64,000 bases of DNA, taken from the NCBI RefSeq assembly GCF_042658925.1, contig NZ_JBHSRF010000015.1:62001-126000 (forward strand). The letters run 5' to 3'. The notes beneath the pieces were generated by a model that was given only the letters and a program-made list of their open reading frames with translations, made no database searches and had not been told where the DNA came from. Origin of the DNA: Sphaerisporangium aureirubrum (GTDB taxonomy: Bacteria; Actinomycetota; Actinomycetes; Streptosporangiales; Streptosporangiaceae). Shown here piece after piece: positions 1-10,251 of the stretch; the stretch's first letter is position 1; the number at the start of each line of letters is the position of its first letter. The translations under genes and the position numbers were made by a program.

Positions 1-203
1 TGATCCTCGCGTTCTTCAGCGCGGTGGGCTTCTGGTTCCTGTTCGAGGCCCTCACGCCGTTCGGCGCGCCGGTCGGCATCCTCGGTGTGATCATGGCGAC
101 GCTGATGACCGGCTTCGAGATGTTCATCCAGTACCTGCAGGCGTTCCTGTTCACGCTGCTGGCCGCCATGTACATCGGCGCGTCGCTGCACCCCGATCAC
201 TGA
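1..203 (+). CDS. atpB: ATP synthase F0 subunit a, C-terminal part (partial)
   Basis: The window opens inside this gene. The first complete codon is at position 3 and the TGA stop is at 201-203, leaving 66 residues. They form the last two hydrophobic helices of F0 subunit a, including the segment EMFIQYLQAFLFTLLAA and the tail SLHPDH. Subunit a carries the proton half-channels and the stator arginine facing the c-ring; that arginine lies upstream of the window. It is the first gene of the operon seen here, 67 bp before atpE. Identity rests on the C-terminal motif and the atp order that follows. Confidence 0.93.
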   Translation, partial: ILAFFSAVGFWFLFEALTPFGAPVGILGVIMATLMTGFEMFIQYLQAFLFTLLAAMYIGASLHPDH

Positions 204-270
204 GTCCCGCGAACCCCGAATAGCCAAGACCGGTGCACCGGCACCGGCCAAAAGTAAAGGAATCACAGCA

Positions 271-501
271 ATGAGCATTCTCGCTGAGGTCTCCGGCAAC
301 GTCACCGCCATCGGTTACGGCCTTGCCGCCATCGGCCCCGGCATCGGCGTGGGCATCATCTTCGGCCAGGGTGTGCAGGCCATCGCGCGCCAGCCCGAAG
401 CGTACGGCCTGATCCGCCAGAACATGCTCCTCGGCTTCGTCCTCACCGAGGCGCTGGCCCTGATCGGTCTGGTCGCGCCCTTCATCTTCCAGACCATCTG
501 A
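271..501 (+). CDS. atpE: ATP synthase F0 subunit c
   Basis: A 76-residue two-helix hairpin forming the proton-carrying c-ring in the membrane. Helix 1 (about residues 12-33) has the glycine-rich GPGIGVG packing motif, and the polar loop is RQPEAYG (40-46). Helix 2 (about 52-75) carries the ion-binding carboxylate Glu60 in LTEALALIGL. Length is normal for the family. A purine-rich AAAGGAA 11-17 bases upstream supports the ATG. It lies between atpB and atpF as in other actinobacteria. It is a Glu-type c subunit with no sign of a Na+-binding signature. Confidence 0.97.
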   Translation: MSILAEVSGNVTAIGYGLAAIGPGIGVGIIFGQGVQAIARQPEAYGLIRQNMLLGFVLTEALALIGLVAPFIFQTI

Positions 502-536
502 GTGGCGCGACCATCCTCTGACGGAAGGCTGCATCC

Positions 537-1094
537 ATGACATCAATGACGCTGGCAACCGGAATCCTGGCGGCCGAGGAGAACAACCCCCTCGTCCCGC
601 ACGCCTACGAATTGGTCGTCGGCAGCTTCGCGTTCCTCCTGGTGCTGGTGGTCGTCGGCAGAATCCTCGTCCCCCGCATCCAGAAAACGCTCACGGAGCG
701 GACCGAGGCCATCGAAGGCGGCATCAAGAAGGCCGAGGACGCCCAGGCCGAGGCCCGCGCCACGCTGGAGGAGTACCGCGCCAAGCTGGCCGAGGCCCGG
801 CACGAGGCCGCTCGCATGCGCGAGGAGGCCCGTGAGCAGGCCGCGCAGATCAAGGCCGAGCTGCGGGAGGAGGCCCAGAGCGAGGCTCGCCGTCTGATCG
901 AGGCGGCGCACGCGCAGATCGAGGCCGACCGCCTGCAGGCGTTCACCCAGCTGCGCACCGAGCTCGGCCGCCTGTCGACCGAGCTGGCCGCGCGCATCGT
1001 GGGCGAGTCCCTCGAGGACGAGACCCGCCAGTCGCGCGTGGTGGACCGCTTCCTTGAGGAGCTGGAGACCACGGGCCAGGCGGCGGTGCGCTGA
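537..1094 (+). CDS. atpF: ATP synthase F0 subunit b
   Basis: 185 residues. One membrane helix (about 26-46) is followed by a long charged, alanine-rich coiled coil (about 48-165) typical of the peripheral stalk that holds F1 against rotation. GGAAGG lies about 8 bases before the ATG. The stop codon overlaps the atpH start (TGATG), so the two are translationally coupled. This is a separate b gene followed by a separate delta gene, not the b-delta fusion known in mycobacteria. Confidence 0.95.
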   Translation: MTSMTLATGILAAEENNPLVPHAYELVVGSFAFLLVLVVVGRILVPRIQKTLTERTEAIEGGIKKAEDAQAEARATLEEYRAKLAEARHEAARMREEAREQAAQIKAELREEAQSEARRLIEAAHAQIEADRLQAFTQLRTELGRLSTELAARIVGESLEDETRQSRVVDRFLEELETTGQAAVR

Positions 1095-1903
1095 TGAGAG
1101 GTCTGAGCCGTAGTTCGTTCGCCACCGTGGAGGAGCGCTTCAACGCGGTGGCGGCGACGGCCGATCTCGGCCGGCTGGCCGCGGACCTGCACGGGGTCGC
1201 GGTCCTGCTGGACCGCGAGCACGCGCTGCGCCGCAACCTCTCCGACCCGGCGCGTCACGCGGAGCAGAAGGCCGAGGTCGCGCGCATGCTCCTCGGCGCC
1301 AAGGTGTCCGAGGCCGCCATGGAGACCGTGGTGGCGGCGGTGTCGGCGCGCTGGTCCCGCTCGGCGGACCTCGCCGACGCGCTGGAGCGGCTGAGCGTGA
1401 TCGCGTCGGCCGCCGAAGGCGAGTCGCACGGCATGCTCGACGACGTCGAGGACGAGCTGTTCAGGTTCGGCCGCATCGTCGAGGCCAACCCCCGGCTGCG
1501 CATGGTGCTCGCCGACATCTCGGTGCCCGCCGAGGCGAAGGGCCGGCTGGTCGCCGAGCTGCTGGAGGGCAAGGTCACCCCCGTCACGCTGGGCCTGGTG
1601 ACCCGGCTCGTGGGGTACCCGCGTGGTCGTAGCTTGGAAACCGGGCTGAACGAATACATCTGGCTCGTGGCGGAGCAGCGGCAGCAACTCGTCGCCGTGG
1701 TGCGCAGCGCCGTTCCGCTGACCGACGCCCAGAAGCGGCGTCTGGCCGACTGGCTGCGCACCACCTACGGGCGCGACGTCCACCTGAACACAGAGGTGGA
1801 CTCCCGGGTGATCGGTGGATTCTCGGTCCGTCTGGGAGACGAGATGATCGACACCACGATCGCAGGACGTATCGAAGAAGTCCGCCGCCGATTGGCCGGC
1901 TAG
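1094..1903 (+). CDS. atpH: ATP synthase F1 subunit delta (OSCP)
   Basis: 269 residues, longer than the about 180 of E. coli delta but usual for actinomycetes. The N-terminal alpha-helical bundle (RSSFATVEERFNAV onwards) and the C-terminal segment (GGFSVRLGDEMIDTTI, then RRRLAG) match OSCP/delta, which joins the b stalk to the top of alpha3beta3. It starts inside the atpF stop codon (1-base overlap) and is followed 40 bp later by atpA. Confidence 0.95.
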   Translation: MRGLSRSSFATVEERFNAVAATADLGRLAADLHGVAVLLDREHALRRNLSDPARHAEQKAEVARMLLGAKVSEAAMETVVAAVSARWSRSADLADALERLSVIASAAEGESHGMLDDVEDELFRFGRIVEANPRLRMVLADISVPAEAKGRLVAELLEGKVTPVTLGLVTRLVGYPRGRSLETGLNEYIWLVAEQRQQLVAVVRSAVPLTDAQKRRLADWLRTTYGRDVHLNTEVDSRVIGGFSVRLGDEMIDTTIAGRIEEVRRRLAG

Positions 1904-1943
1904 TGGAGTCGTGGCGGCCGATGATAAGGGAGACTGAAGAGAG

Positions 1944-3596
<1,653 letters not shown>

Positions 3597-3599
3597 CGC

Positions 3600-4502
3600 A
3601 TGGGTGCCCAGCTAAGGGTGCTGCGGCGGCGTATCCGAGGGGTCAAGTCCACGGCGAAGATCACCCGGGCGCAGGAGCTCATCGCGTCGTCGCGCATCAT
3701 CAAGGCGCAGCAGCGCATGGAGGCGGCCGTGCCGTACGAGCGCGAGATCACTCGCGCGGTGTCGGCCGTCCTCAGCAACACGTCCGACGTGGACCACCCG
3801 CTGACCGTCGCCAAGGAGCGCCCGGCCACCGCCGGCGTGCTGATCGTGACGAGCGACCGCGGTTTCGCGGGCGGCTTCAACGCCAACATCCTGCGCGAGG
3901 CCGAGGCCCTGGCGGGTCACCTGCGCGGGCGCGGCCTGGAGATCAAGCCGTACGTCGTGGGCCGCAAGGGCATCACCTGGCACCGGTTCCGCAGCCGGGA
4001 GATGAGCGGGGAGTGGTCGGGGTTCTCCGACAACCCCCTGTACCAGCACGCCAAAGAGATCGGCGAGGCCCTGGTGAACTCGTTCTCCGACGAGAACGGG
4101 ATCGACGAGATCCACGTCGTGCACACCGAGTTCGTCTCGATGCTGACGCAGCAGGTGCAGGTCAAGCGCATCCTGCCCCTGGAGGTCGAAGAGACCACCG
4201 AGCAGCCGGCGGAGGGCCCGCTCCCGTACTACGAGTTCGAGCCGACGGCGGGTGAGGTGCTGAACCAGCTCCTGCCCCGCTACATCGAGTCGCGCATCTT
4301 CAACGCGCTGCTCCAGTCGGCCGCCTCCGAGCACGCCTCCCGGCGCCGCGCGATGAAGTCGGCGACCGACAACGCCAACGAGCTCATCCGCACGTTCACC
4401 CAGCAGATGAACCAGGCTCGCCAGGCCGAGATCACCCAGGAAATCAGCGAGATCGTCGGTGGTGCCAACGCGCTCGCCGACGCCGCCGCGGGGAAAGAGT
4501 GA
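3600..4502 (+). CDS. atpG: ATP synthase F1 subunit gamma
   Basis: 300 residues, the rotating central shaft. The N-terminal helix GAQLRVLRRRIRGVKSTAKI and the C-terminal helix (TDNANELIRTFTQQMNQARQ, then EITQEISEIVGGANAL) are the two family hallmarks and form the antiparallel coiled coil inside alpha3beta3. Spacing to atpA (3 bp) and atpD (9 bp) shows tight operon packing. Confidence 0.97.
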   Translation: MGAQLRVLRRRIRGVKSTAKITRAQELIASSRIIKAQQRMEAAVPYEREITRAVSAVLSNTSDVDHPLTVAKERPATAGVLIVTSDRGFAGGFNANILREAEALAGHLRGRGLEIKPYVVGRKGITWHRFRSREMSGEWSGFSDNPLYQHAKEIGEALVNSFSDENGIDEIHVVHTEFVSMLTQQVQVKRILPLEVEETTEQPAEGPLPYYEFEPTAGEVLNQLLPRYIESRIFNALLQSAASEHASRRRAMKSATDNANELIRTFTQQMNQARQAEITQEISEIVGGANALADAAAGKE

Positions 4503-4511
4503 GAAACCACA

Positions 4512-5939
4512 ATGACAGCTGAGACCGTCGCGACCGGTGTTGGTCGCGTGGCCCGTGTCACGGGGCCCGTCGTCGACGTGGAGTTCCCCGTCGAGGCGAT
4601 GCCGGACATCTACAACGCGCTCACCGTCGAGGTCACCCTCGGCGACGAGACCAAACTGCTCACCATGGAGGTCGCCCAGCACCTGGGTGACAACCTGGTG
4701 CGCGCCATCTCCATGCAGCCCACCGACGGCCTGGTCCGCGGGGTGGCGGTCGCCGACACCGGCAACCCCATCTCGGTCCCGGTCGGCGACGTCGTCAAGG
4801 GCCACGTGTGGAACACGCTGGGCGAGGCGCTGGACGTCGAGACCGCCTCGCTGCAGATCAGCGAGCGGTGGGGCATCCACCGGCCGTCCCCGCCGTTCGA
4901 CCAGCTCGAGTCGCGCACCGAGATGCTGCCCACCGGCATCAAGGTCATCGACCTGCTCACCCCGTACGTCAAGGGCGGCAAGATCGGCCTGTTCGGCGGC
5001 GCAGGCGTGGGCAAGACCGTCCTGATCCAGGAGATGATCCGCCGGGTCGCGCTGAAGTTCTCCGGCACGTCGGTGTTCGCCGGCGTCGGCGAGCGCACCC
5101 GTGAGGGCAACGACCTCTGGCTGGAGATGGAGGAGGCGGACGTCCTCAAGGACACCGCCCTGGTGTTCGGCCAGATGGACGAGCCCCCGGGCACCCGTCT
5201 GCGCGTCGCGCTGTCCGCGCTGACCATGGCGGAGTACTTCCGCGACGTGCAGAAGCAGGACGTGCTGCTGTTCATCGACAACATCTTCCGGTTCACCCAG
5301 GCGGGTTCGGAGGTGTCCACCCTGCTCGGCCGCATGCCGTCCGCGGTGGGTTACCAGCCGACCCTGGCGGACGAGATGGGCGTGCTGCAGGAGCGCATCA
5401 CCTCGACCCGCGGTCACTCGATCACCTCGATGCAGGCGATCTACGTGCCCGCGGACGACATCACCGACCCGGCCCCGCACAACGCGTTCGCGCACCTCGA
5501 CGCGCAGACCGTTCTGTCCCGGCCGATCTCGGAGAAGGGCATCTACCCGGCGGTGGACCCGCTGGACTCCACCTCCCGCATCCTCGACCCCACCATCGTG
5601 GGCGAGGAGCACTACCGGGTGGCCCAGGAGACCAAGCGGATCCTCCAGAAGTACCGGGAACTCCAGGACATCATCGCCATCCTCGGCATCGACGAACTGT
5701 CGGAAGAGGACAAGGTGGTCGTCCAGCGTGCCCGCCGGATCGAGCGCTTCCTGTCCCACCCGATGTACGCCGCCGAGGCGTTCACCGGCCAGCCGGGCGA
5801 GTTCGTGCCGGTCGACGAGACCATCCACTCCTTCAAGGGGCTGTGCGAGGGCGAGTACGACCACCTGCCCGAGCAGGCGTTCTTCATGGTCGGCGGCATC
5901 GACCAGGCCATCGCCCGGGCGAAGGAACTGGCCCGCTGA
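4512..5939 (+). CDS. atpD: ATP synthase F1 subunit beta (catalytic)
   Basis: 475 residues. Walker A GGAGVGKT lies at 162-169, the catalytic glutamate region GERTREGNDLW near Glu194, Walker B in LLFIDNIFRF, and the DELSEED lever sequence is intact at 394-400. It makes ATP from ADP and phosphate, driven by gamma rotation. Length and motif order are fully canonical. It is followed by a 52-bp gap that contains the atpC ribosome-binding site. Confidence 0.98.
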   Translation: MTAETVATGVGRVARVTGPVVDVEFPVEAMPDIYNALTVEVTLGDETKLLTMEVAQHLGDNLVRAISMQPTDGLVRGVAVADTGNPISVPVGDVVKGHVWNTLGEALDVETASLQISERWGIHRPSPPFDQLESRTEMLPTGIKVIDLLTPYVKGGKIGLFGGAGVGKTVLIQEMIRRVALKFSGTSVFAGVGERTREGNDLWLEMEEADVLKDTALVFGQMDEPPGTRLRVALSALTMAEYFRDVQKQDVLLFIDNIFRFTQAGSEVSTLLGRMPSAVGYQPTLADEMGVLQERITSTRGHSITSMQAIYVPADDITDPAPHNAFAHLDAQTVLSRPISEKGIYPAVDPLDSTSRILDPTIVGEEHYRVAQETKRILQKYRELQDIIAILGIDELSEEDKVVVQRARRIERFLSHPMYAAEAFTGQPGEFVPVDETIHSFKGLCEGEYDHLPEQAFFMVGGIDQAIARAKELAR

Positions 5940-5991
5940 CGACGGGACGCCGGTACGGCCCCGCCGTACCGGCGTCCGAGGAAGGTATGTG

Positions 5992-6393
5992 ATGGCAAAG
6001 CTCCGCATCGGCGTCGTCTCGCCGGAACGTGAGATCTGGTCCGGCGAGGCCGACATGGTGATTGCCAAGACCGTGGACGGAGAGATCGGTATTATGCCGA
6101 ATCACGCTCCTGTTCTCGGCGTCCTCGTGGAAGGCGGCGTGCTGCGCGTCAAGCGCGGCGACGCGGGCGACATCGTCGCGGCGGTCCACGGCGGGTTCAT
6201 CTCGGTGGCCAACAACGACGTGTCGGTGCTGGCGGAGACGGCCGAGCTCGGCAGCGAGGTCGACGTCGCCGCGGCGAGGGACGCCCTGCAGAGGGCGCTC
6301 GCCTCGGTCGAGGCGGACGGCGAGGACACCGAGGCCCAGGTCGAGGCCAAGCGTGCGAGGGCCCGGCTGCGCGCGGCCGGCGAAGAGGTCTGA
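5992..6393 (+). CDS. atpC: ATP synthase F1 subunit epsilon
   Basis: 133 residues, starting MAKLRIGVVSPEREIWSG. GAGGAAGG about 6 bases upstream fixes the ATG at 5992, although the reading frame is open much further upstream inside atpD. The N-terminal beta-sandwich (GEIGIMPNHAPVLGVL, then GGFISVANNDVSVLAE) binds gamma and the c-ring. The C-terminal helical part (about 90-133) is full length, so the usual inhibitory epsilon domain is present. Confidence 0.96.
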   Translation: MAKLRIGVVSPEREIWSGEADMVIAKTVDGEIGIMPNHAPVLGVLVEGGVLRVKRGDAGDIVAAVHGGFISVANNDVSVLAETAELGSEVDVAAARDALQRALASVEADGEDTEAQVEAKRARARLRAAGEEV

Positions 6394-6423
6394 CGAAACA
6401 CCCGATGTGAAGTGGGGGCGGCG

Positions 6424-6810
6424 ATGGCGGCGCTGGACATCCTCGTGAGCGTTGCGGCGATCGCCGTCCTGCTCGTGCTACGGGGCGTGTTGCTGGCCCG
6501 CTCCCGGGGCACCATCGTATGCAGCCTCCGGATAGGCGAGAGGGCCTGGAGGAGCGGGGTGGCCCGCTACGCCGGAGGAGAGCTTCACTGGATCCCGTTC
6601 CTGGGACTACGACTGAGGCCGCGTCACGCGATCGCGAGGCGCGGCCTCACCGTTTCCACCCGGCGCCCGCTCAGCGCCAAGGAGGGCCCGGTCGGCTACT
6701 GGACGGTCGACTGCGCCGGGGTGTCGCTGGCCATGAGCGAGGACGCCCTGACCGGTTTCCTGGCCTGGGTCGAGTCCGCGCCGCCGAGCGCCTACCTGGA
6801 CGCCGCCTGA
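6424..6810 (+). CDS. DUF2550 family membrane-anchored protein
   Basis: 128 residues with one N-terminal membrane helix (about 5-23) followed by a soluble domain containing GTIVCSLR, WIPFLGLRLRPRHAIARR and a C-terminal LTGFLAWVESAPPSAYL. This is the small DUF2550 protein that sits directly after atpC in many actinobacteria (Rv1312 position in M. tuberculosis). Its function is unknown; conserved linkage suggests a link to ATP synthase or membrane energetics, which is inference only. An in-frame GTG at 6412 is an alternative start. Confidence 0.8.
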   Translation: MAALDILVSVAAIAVLLVLRGVLLARSRGTIVCSLRIGERAWRSGVARYAGGELHWIPFLGLRLRPRHAIARRGLTVSTRRPLSAKEGPVGYWTVDCAGVSLAMSEDALTGFLAWVESAPPSAYLDAA

Positions 6811-6826
6811 CGTCCCCCGCCTCGCT

Positions 6827-6854
6827 CCGTACGGCGCCCAGCCGCGCCGTGCGG
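6827..6854. terminator. Hairpin closing the atp operon
   Basis: Arms 6827-6837 and 6844-6854 form an 11-bp stem with one T.G wobble and a 6-base loop. It lies 17 bp after the DUF2550 stop and before the end of the convergent pduO gene, so it could serve both directions. There is no T-tract, as is common in high-GC actinomycetes. Confidence 0.55.
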
Positions 6855-6886
6855 CCCGGACCCCACCGAGGCCGAGCCTGACCTCG

Positions 6887-7477
6887 TCAGCGGGTGCCGC
6901 CGGGCTTCCAGAGCACCTCCTGGCCCGCCGCCACCACCCGGCACAGGATGAACAGCAGGTCGCTGAGCCGGTTGAGATATCTGGCCGTGAGCGGGTTCAC
7001 ATCCTCGTGCGCCTCCAAGGCCGCCCACGCGGTGCGCTCGGCGCGCCGCACGACGGTGCGCGCGACGTGCAGCAGCGCGGTGCCGGGGGCGCCGCCCGGC
7101 AGGATGAAGCTGCGCAGCGGGGTGAGCCCGGCGTTGAAGCGGTCGCACTGCTCCTCCAGCCGGTCGACGTACTCCTGCTCCACCCGCAGCGGCGGGAACG
7201 GCGGGTTCTCCGTCAGCGGCATGCACAGGTCGGCACCGAGATCGAACAACTCGTTCTGCACCCGGGTCAGCACCACGTTCACCTCGGGCGCGAGACCGCC
7301 GAGCGCCATCGCGACGCCGATGGCGGCGTTGGCCTCCTCCACGTCGGCGTACGCGGCGAGCCGGGGATCGGTCTTACTGGTGCGGCTCATGTCGCCGAGG
7401 GCGGTGCCGCCGTCGTCGCCGGTGCGCGTGTAGATCGTGGACAGCACGACCGGCTTGTCGTTGTCAGCTCGCGTCAT
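6887..7477 (-). CDS. pduO: Cob(I)alamin adenosyltransferase, PduO type
   Basis: 196 residues. It transfers the adenosyl group of ATP to cob(I)alamin to make adenosylcobalamin. The ATP-binding signature TRTGDDGGT is at 17-25, followed by the helical bundle with DVEEANAAIG, the QNELFDLGADLCMP region and a C-terminal RTVVRRAERTAW helix, all typical of PduO/MMAB. The ATG at 7477 gives the normal family N-terminus; an upstream in-frame ATG (7561) would add 28 unrelated residues. The same gene neighbours atpC-DUF2550 in mycobacteria. Its product is the cofactor of methylmalonyl-CoA mutase, whose pathway partner mce is at 28.5 kb. Confidence 0.92.
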   Translation of the reverse strand: MTRADNDKPVVLSTIYTRTGDDGGTALGDMSRTSKTDPRLAAYADVEEANAAIGVAMALGGLAPEVNVVLTRVQNELFDLGADLCMPLTENPPFPPLRVEQEYVDRLEEQCDRFNAGLTPLRSFILPGGAPGTALLHVARTVVRRAERTAWAALEAHEDVNPLTARYLNRLSDLLFILCRVVAAGQEVLWKPGGTR

Positions 7478-7635
7478 GCCGTCAGCGTAACGAGCGGAGG
7501 GCGCGGCCCGGCCGGGCGACGGGGGGGTGTGCGGGATCCAGGGAGACAAGCAACCAGGCAAGAGGTGGATAGAGCGTGCTCAGATGGGCAGGGAACCCGT
7601 GCGGCCTGGCGGCCGCGCGACACGAGGAGGGCACC

Positions 7636-7953
7636 ATGCGGAGCCGGAGAACTCCGGGACGGCAGGTGGTCAACGTCGGGTCCAGGCTGGACGGAGGCAC
7701 CGTCGCGGGCCTGCGCCCGCGCCTGCATGAGGCGGTCGACCGCGGCGAAGGCGATCTGATCGTCGACATGTCCGGCCTGGAGATGATCGACGCGGCCGGT
7801 CTCGGGGTCCTGGTCGGCACGCACCGTCGCGCGCTGCGGGCCGATCGCCGCCTGGTGCTGCGCGACGTGCCGCCGCGGGTCATGCGTGTGCTGGCGATCA
7901 CCAGATTGCACCGGGTGATCCCGGTGGAGATGCCCGAGGCCGCGGTGGCCTAG
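7636..7953 (+). CDS. STAS-domain protein (anti-sigma factor antagonist-like) lacking the phosphoserine
   Basis: 105 residues, a single STAS domain: a beta strand (VVNVGSRLDG), the LIVDMSGLEMIDAAGLGVL core and a C-terminal helix-strand. CACGAGGAGG gives a strong ribosome-binding site for the ATG at 7636. In SpoIIAA/RsbV antagonists the core reads D-S-S-G-L-G and one serine is phosphorylated by the anti-sigma kinase; here it reads Asp52-Ala-Ala-Gly, so no phosphoacceptor is present. It may be constitutively active or bind a non-kinase partner. No anti-sigma factor gene lies nearby. Confidence 0.8.
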   Translation: MRSRRTPGRQVVNVGSRLDGGTVAGLRPRLHEAVDRGEGDLIVDMSGLEMIDAAGLGVLVGTHRRALRADRRLVLRDVPPRVMRVLAITRLHRVIPVEMPEAAVA

Positions 7954-7959
7954 GCGGGC

Positions 7960-8610
7960 TCAGGAGCCGAACGAGCGCCGGAAGATATGCACGGCGGTCT
8001 CGACGAGATGCTCCAGGGGGGGTTGCCGCTCGGCGAGCACCCACTCGATCAGCAGTTCCTGGAGGGCCCCGACCATGCCGAGGGCCAGCAGATGCTTGCG
8101 CCCGGGCAGGCCGACGGGCAGCTCCCCGACGGCGTCCTCGATGATCTCGGTGAACCCGGTGACGGCCCGCTGGCGGCGCATCGAGAGGATCTCACCGGCC
8201 CTGCGCACCTCCAGGTGCATGATGCGCGCGCGCCGCACGTCCCGGGTCACGAAGGAGATGTACTCCGTGATTCCGGCCTCGATGCGGCTGTCCGGATCCG
8301 GGGGCGCCTCGCCGATCGCCTTGGAGACGGCGAGCATGGTTTCCTCCACGCAGTGGTCGTAAACCGCCCGCATGAGATCTTCCCGTCCGGAGAAACATTC
8401 ATAGAACGCCCGGTTGGAGATGCGGGCCGCGGCGCACAATCGTTCGATCGTGGTCGTCGTGAATCCCGCACCGGCGAACAACGTGTATGCCGCGTGCAGC
8501 AACCGCTGCCTGCGGTCGGCTAATCGTTGCTCCGCGGTCATTCCGCGGTAGTCGCGTCCCGTCGCCACTGTCCACCTCACGTCCTTGCTGGCCCCGTAGG
8601 AACCCATCAT
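7960..8610 (-). CDS. TetR/AcrR-family transcriptional regulator
   Basis: 216 residues. N-terminal helix-turn-helix with AAYTLFAGAGFTTTTIERL and ARISNRAFYECFSGREDLM, then an all-helical ligand-binding domain. It lies 39 bp downstream of the aldehyde dehydrogenase gene on the same strand, so the two are probably co-transcribed and the regulator may control its own operon. The start is uncertain: ATG 8610, 8607 and 8541 are in frame, the last giving MTAEQRLADRRQ right before the HTH. The ligand cannot be predicted. Confidence 0.88.
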   Translation of the reverse strand: MMGSYGASKDVRWTVATGRDYRGMTAEQRLADRRQRLLHAAYTLFAGAGFTTTTIERLCAAARISNRAFYECFSGREDLMRAVYDHCVEETMLAVSKAIGEAPPDPDSRIEAGITEYISFVTRDVRRARIMHLEVRRAGEILSMRRQRAVTGFTEIIEDAVGELPVGLPGRKHLLALGMVGALQELLIEWVLAERQPPLEHLVETAVHIFRRSFGS

Positions 8611-8649
8611 TATGGACGCAAGATCGTTTTAGCGGAAGTATCACGACAA

Positions 8650-10137
8650 CTAGCTCTTGCGGCGGCCGTGGAGAAAGGTGACCAATTTCACGAGACGCTC
8701 CAGGTCGGCTGGGGTTCGAGTGAAAGAGGTGAGATTCATTCCGGGTATGGCGAAACGCTGCCGGGAGATCGCCTTCGGCCGGGTGAACTCGCGCAGCCCG
8801 TCGGCCCCGTGAATGCGGCCGAACCCCGAGGCGCCCACGCCGCCGAACGGCAGCGCGGGGACGCCGACGAACGAGATCACCGAGTTGACGGCCGTCATGC
8901 CGCTGAGCATGGCCCGCGCCAGCTCGGTGGCCCGGCGCACGTTCCCGGCGAAGACCGTGCCGCCGAGGCCGTACGCCACCGCGTTGGCCCGGCGCACCGC
9001 CTCGTCGGCGTCCGCGACCTTGGCGACCGTGATGGTCGGGCCGAACGTCTCCTCCTGGACGGCGCTGGAGTCCTCCGGCACGCCGGTGAGCACCACGGGG
9101 TCCACGAACGGCGGGCGGACCGACTCCGCGCCGCCGACCACGGCCGTGGCGCCCCTGGCGAGCGCGTCGTCGACGTGGCGGCGGATGACGCCGGTCTGCT
9201 CCGGCATGGTGATCGGGCCGTAGTCCTCCCCGGCGCGCAAGGCGTTCACCCGCTGGGTGAGCTCGCGCAGGAAGTCGTCGTACACGCGCTCGACCGCGTA
9301 CACGCGCTCCACGCCCACGCAGGTCTGGCCGGCGTTGGACATGGCGCCCCACACCGCCGCGTCGGCGGCGGCCCCGAGATCGGCGTCCTCGTCGACGATC
9401 AGCGCGTCCTTGCCGCCGCACTCGGCCACCATCGGCGTCAGGTTGGCGGCGCAGGCCGTCATGACCCGCTTGGCCGTGGCCGTCGACCCGGTGAACGCGA
9501 TCTTGCCGATGCCCGGGTGACCCGCCAGCGCGGCCCCCGTCTCCCCGAACCCGGTGATCACCTGGAACACCGGATGCTCGGGCACGCTCTCGGCGAACAG
9601 CTCGGCCAGCAGCCTGCCGACCCCCGGCGTCAGCTCGCTGGGCTTGAACACCACGGCGTTCCCCGCAGCCAGCGCGTACGCGATCGACCCCATGGGCGTG
9701 AACACCGGGTAGTTCCACGGCCCGATCACCCCGACCACGCCGAGGGGGAGGTACTCCAGCGTGGCGGTGAGGTTCATCCCGACCAGCCCCGTCGGCACCC
9801 GCCGCGGCCCGAGCACCTTGCGCGCGTTCCGGGCCGCCCAGTCCACATGGGTGATCGCGATCGCCGTCTCCAGCGTGGCGTCCCCCACAGGTTTGCCGGT
9901 CTCCTGCGCCACCAGCTCCGCGATCCGCTTCAGGTTCCGCGTCAGCAGGGCCTTGTAGTCCAGCAGCCGCCTCTTGCGGCCGTCGTACCCCAGCCGCCCC
10001 CACCACAGGGCCGCCTTCCCGGCGCGCTCCACCGCGGCCCCGACGGACGCCGCGTCGTCGATCGGGTGGGTTCCCACCACCGCTCCCGTCGCGGGGTGCA
10101 CGGACTCGAAGGTACGCCGGTCGGTGGCCGTAGACAT
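8650..10137 (-). CDS. NAD(P)-dependent aldehyde dehydrogenase, succinate-semialdehyde dehydrogenase-like
   Basis: 495 residues of the ALDH superfamily. Catalytic motifs are complete: oxyanion Asn142 (GPWNYP), cofactor-binding Lys165 (FKPSE), general base Glu239 (VAECGGKD) and nucleophile Cys273 (NAGQTCVG). A GGAAGGAG site precedes the ATG at 10137; a longer frame to 10221 lacks such support. The ECGGKD motif and the C-terminal helix resemble actinobacterial succinate-semialdehyde dehydrogenases (GabD2 type), but the true substrate cannot be read from sequence. Probably in one operon with the TetR gene downstream. Confidence 0.87.
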   Translation of the reverse strand: MSTATDRRTFESVHPATGAVVGTHPIDDAASVGAAVERAGKAALWWGRLGYDGRKRRLLDYKALLTRNLKRIAELVAQETGKPVGDATLETAIAITHVDWAARNARKVLGPRRVPTGLVGMNLTATLEYLPLGVVGVIGPWNYPVFTPMGSIAYALAAGNAVVFKPSELTPGVGRLLAELFAESVPEHPVFQVITGFGETGAALAGHPGIGKIAFTGSTATAKRVMTACAANLTPMVAECGGKDALIVDEDADLGAAADAAVWGAMSNAGQTCVGVERVYAVERVYDDFLRELTQRVNALRAGEDYGPITMPEQTGVIRRHVDDALARGATAVVGGAESVRPPFVDPVVLTGVPEDSSAVQEETFGPTITVAKVADADEAVRRANAVAYGLGGTVFAGNVRRATELARAMLSGMTAVNSVISFVGVPALPFGGVGASGFGRIHGADGLREFTRPKAISRQRFAIPGMNLTSFTRTPADLERLVKLVTFLHGRRKS

Positions 10138-10251
10138 GGGGAAACTCCTTCCCGCCCGCCACCCCACCGAAAAGGGACGGCCGGGCGAACGTTCGCGGTC
10201 ACGATAACCCCGTCCCGTCACCGATGACCACCCGCGGGGGTGCGGGCGGGG

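Noticed and set aside
605..1783. 392-residue open frame antisense to atpF-atpH
   Set aside because: Arg/His/Gly-rich translation without domains, a shadow of high-GC coding on the other strand over clearly real ATP synthase genes.
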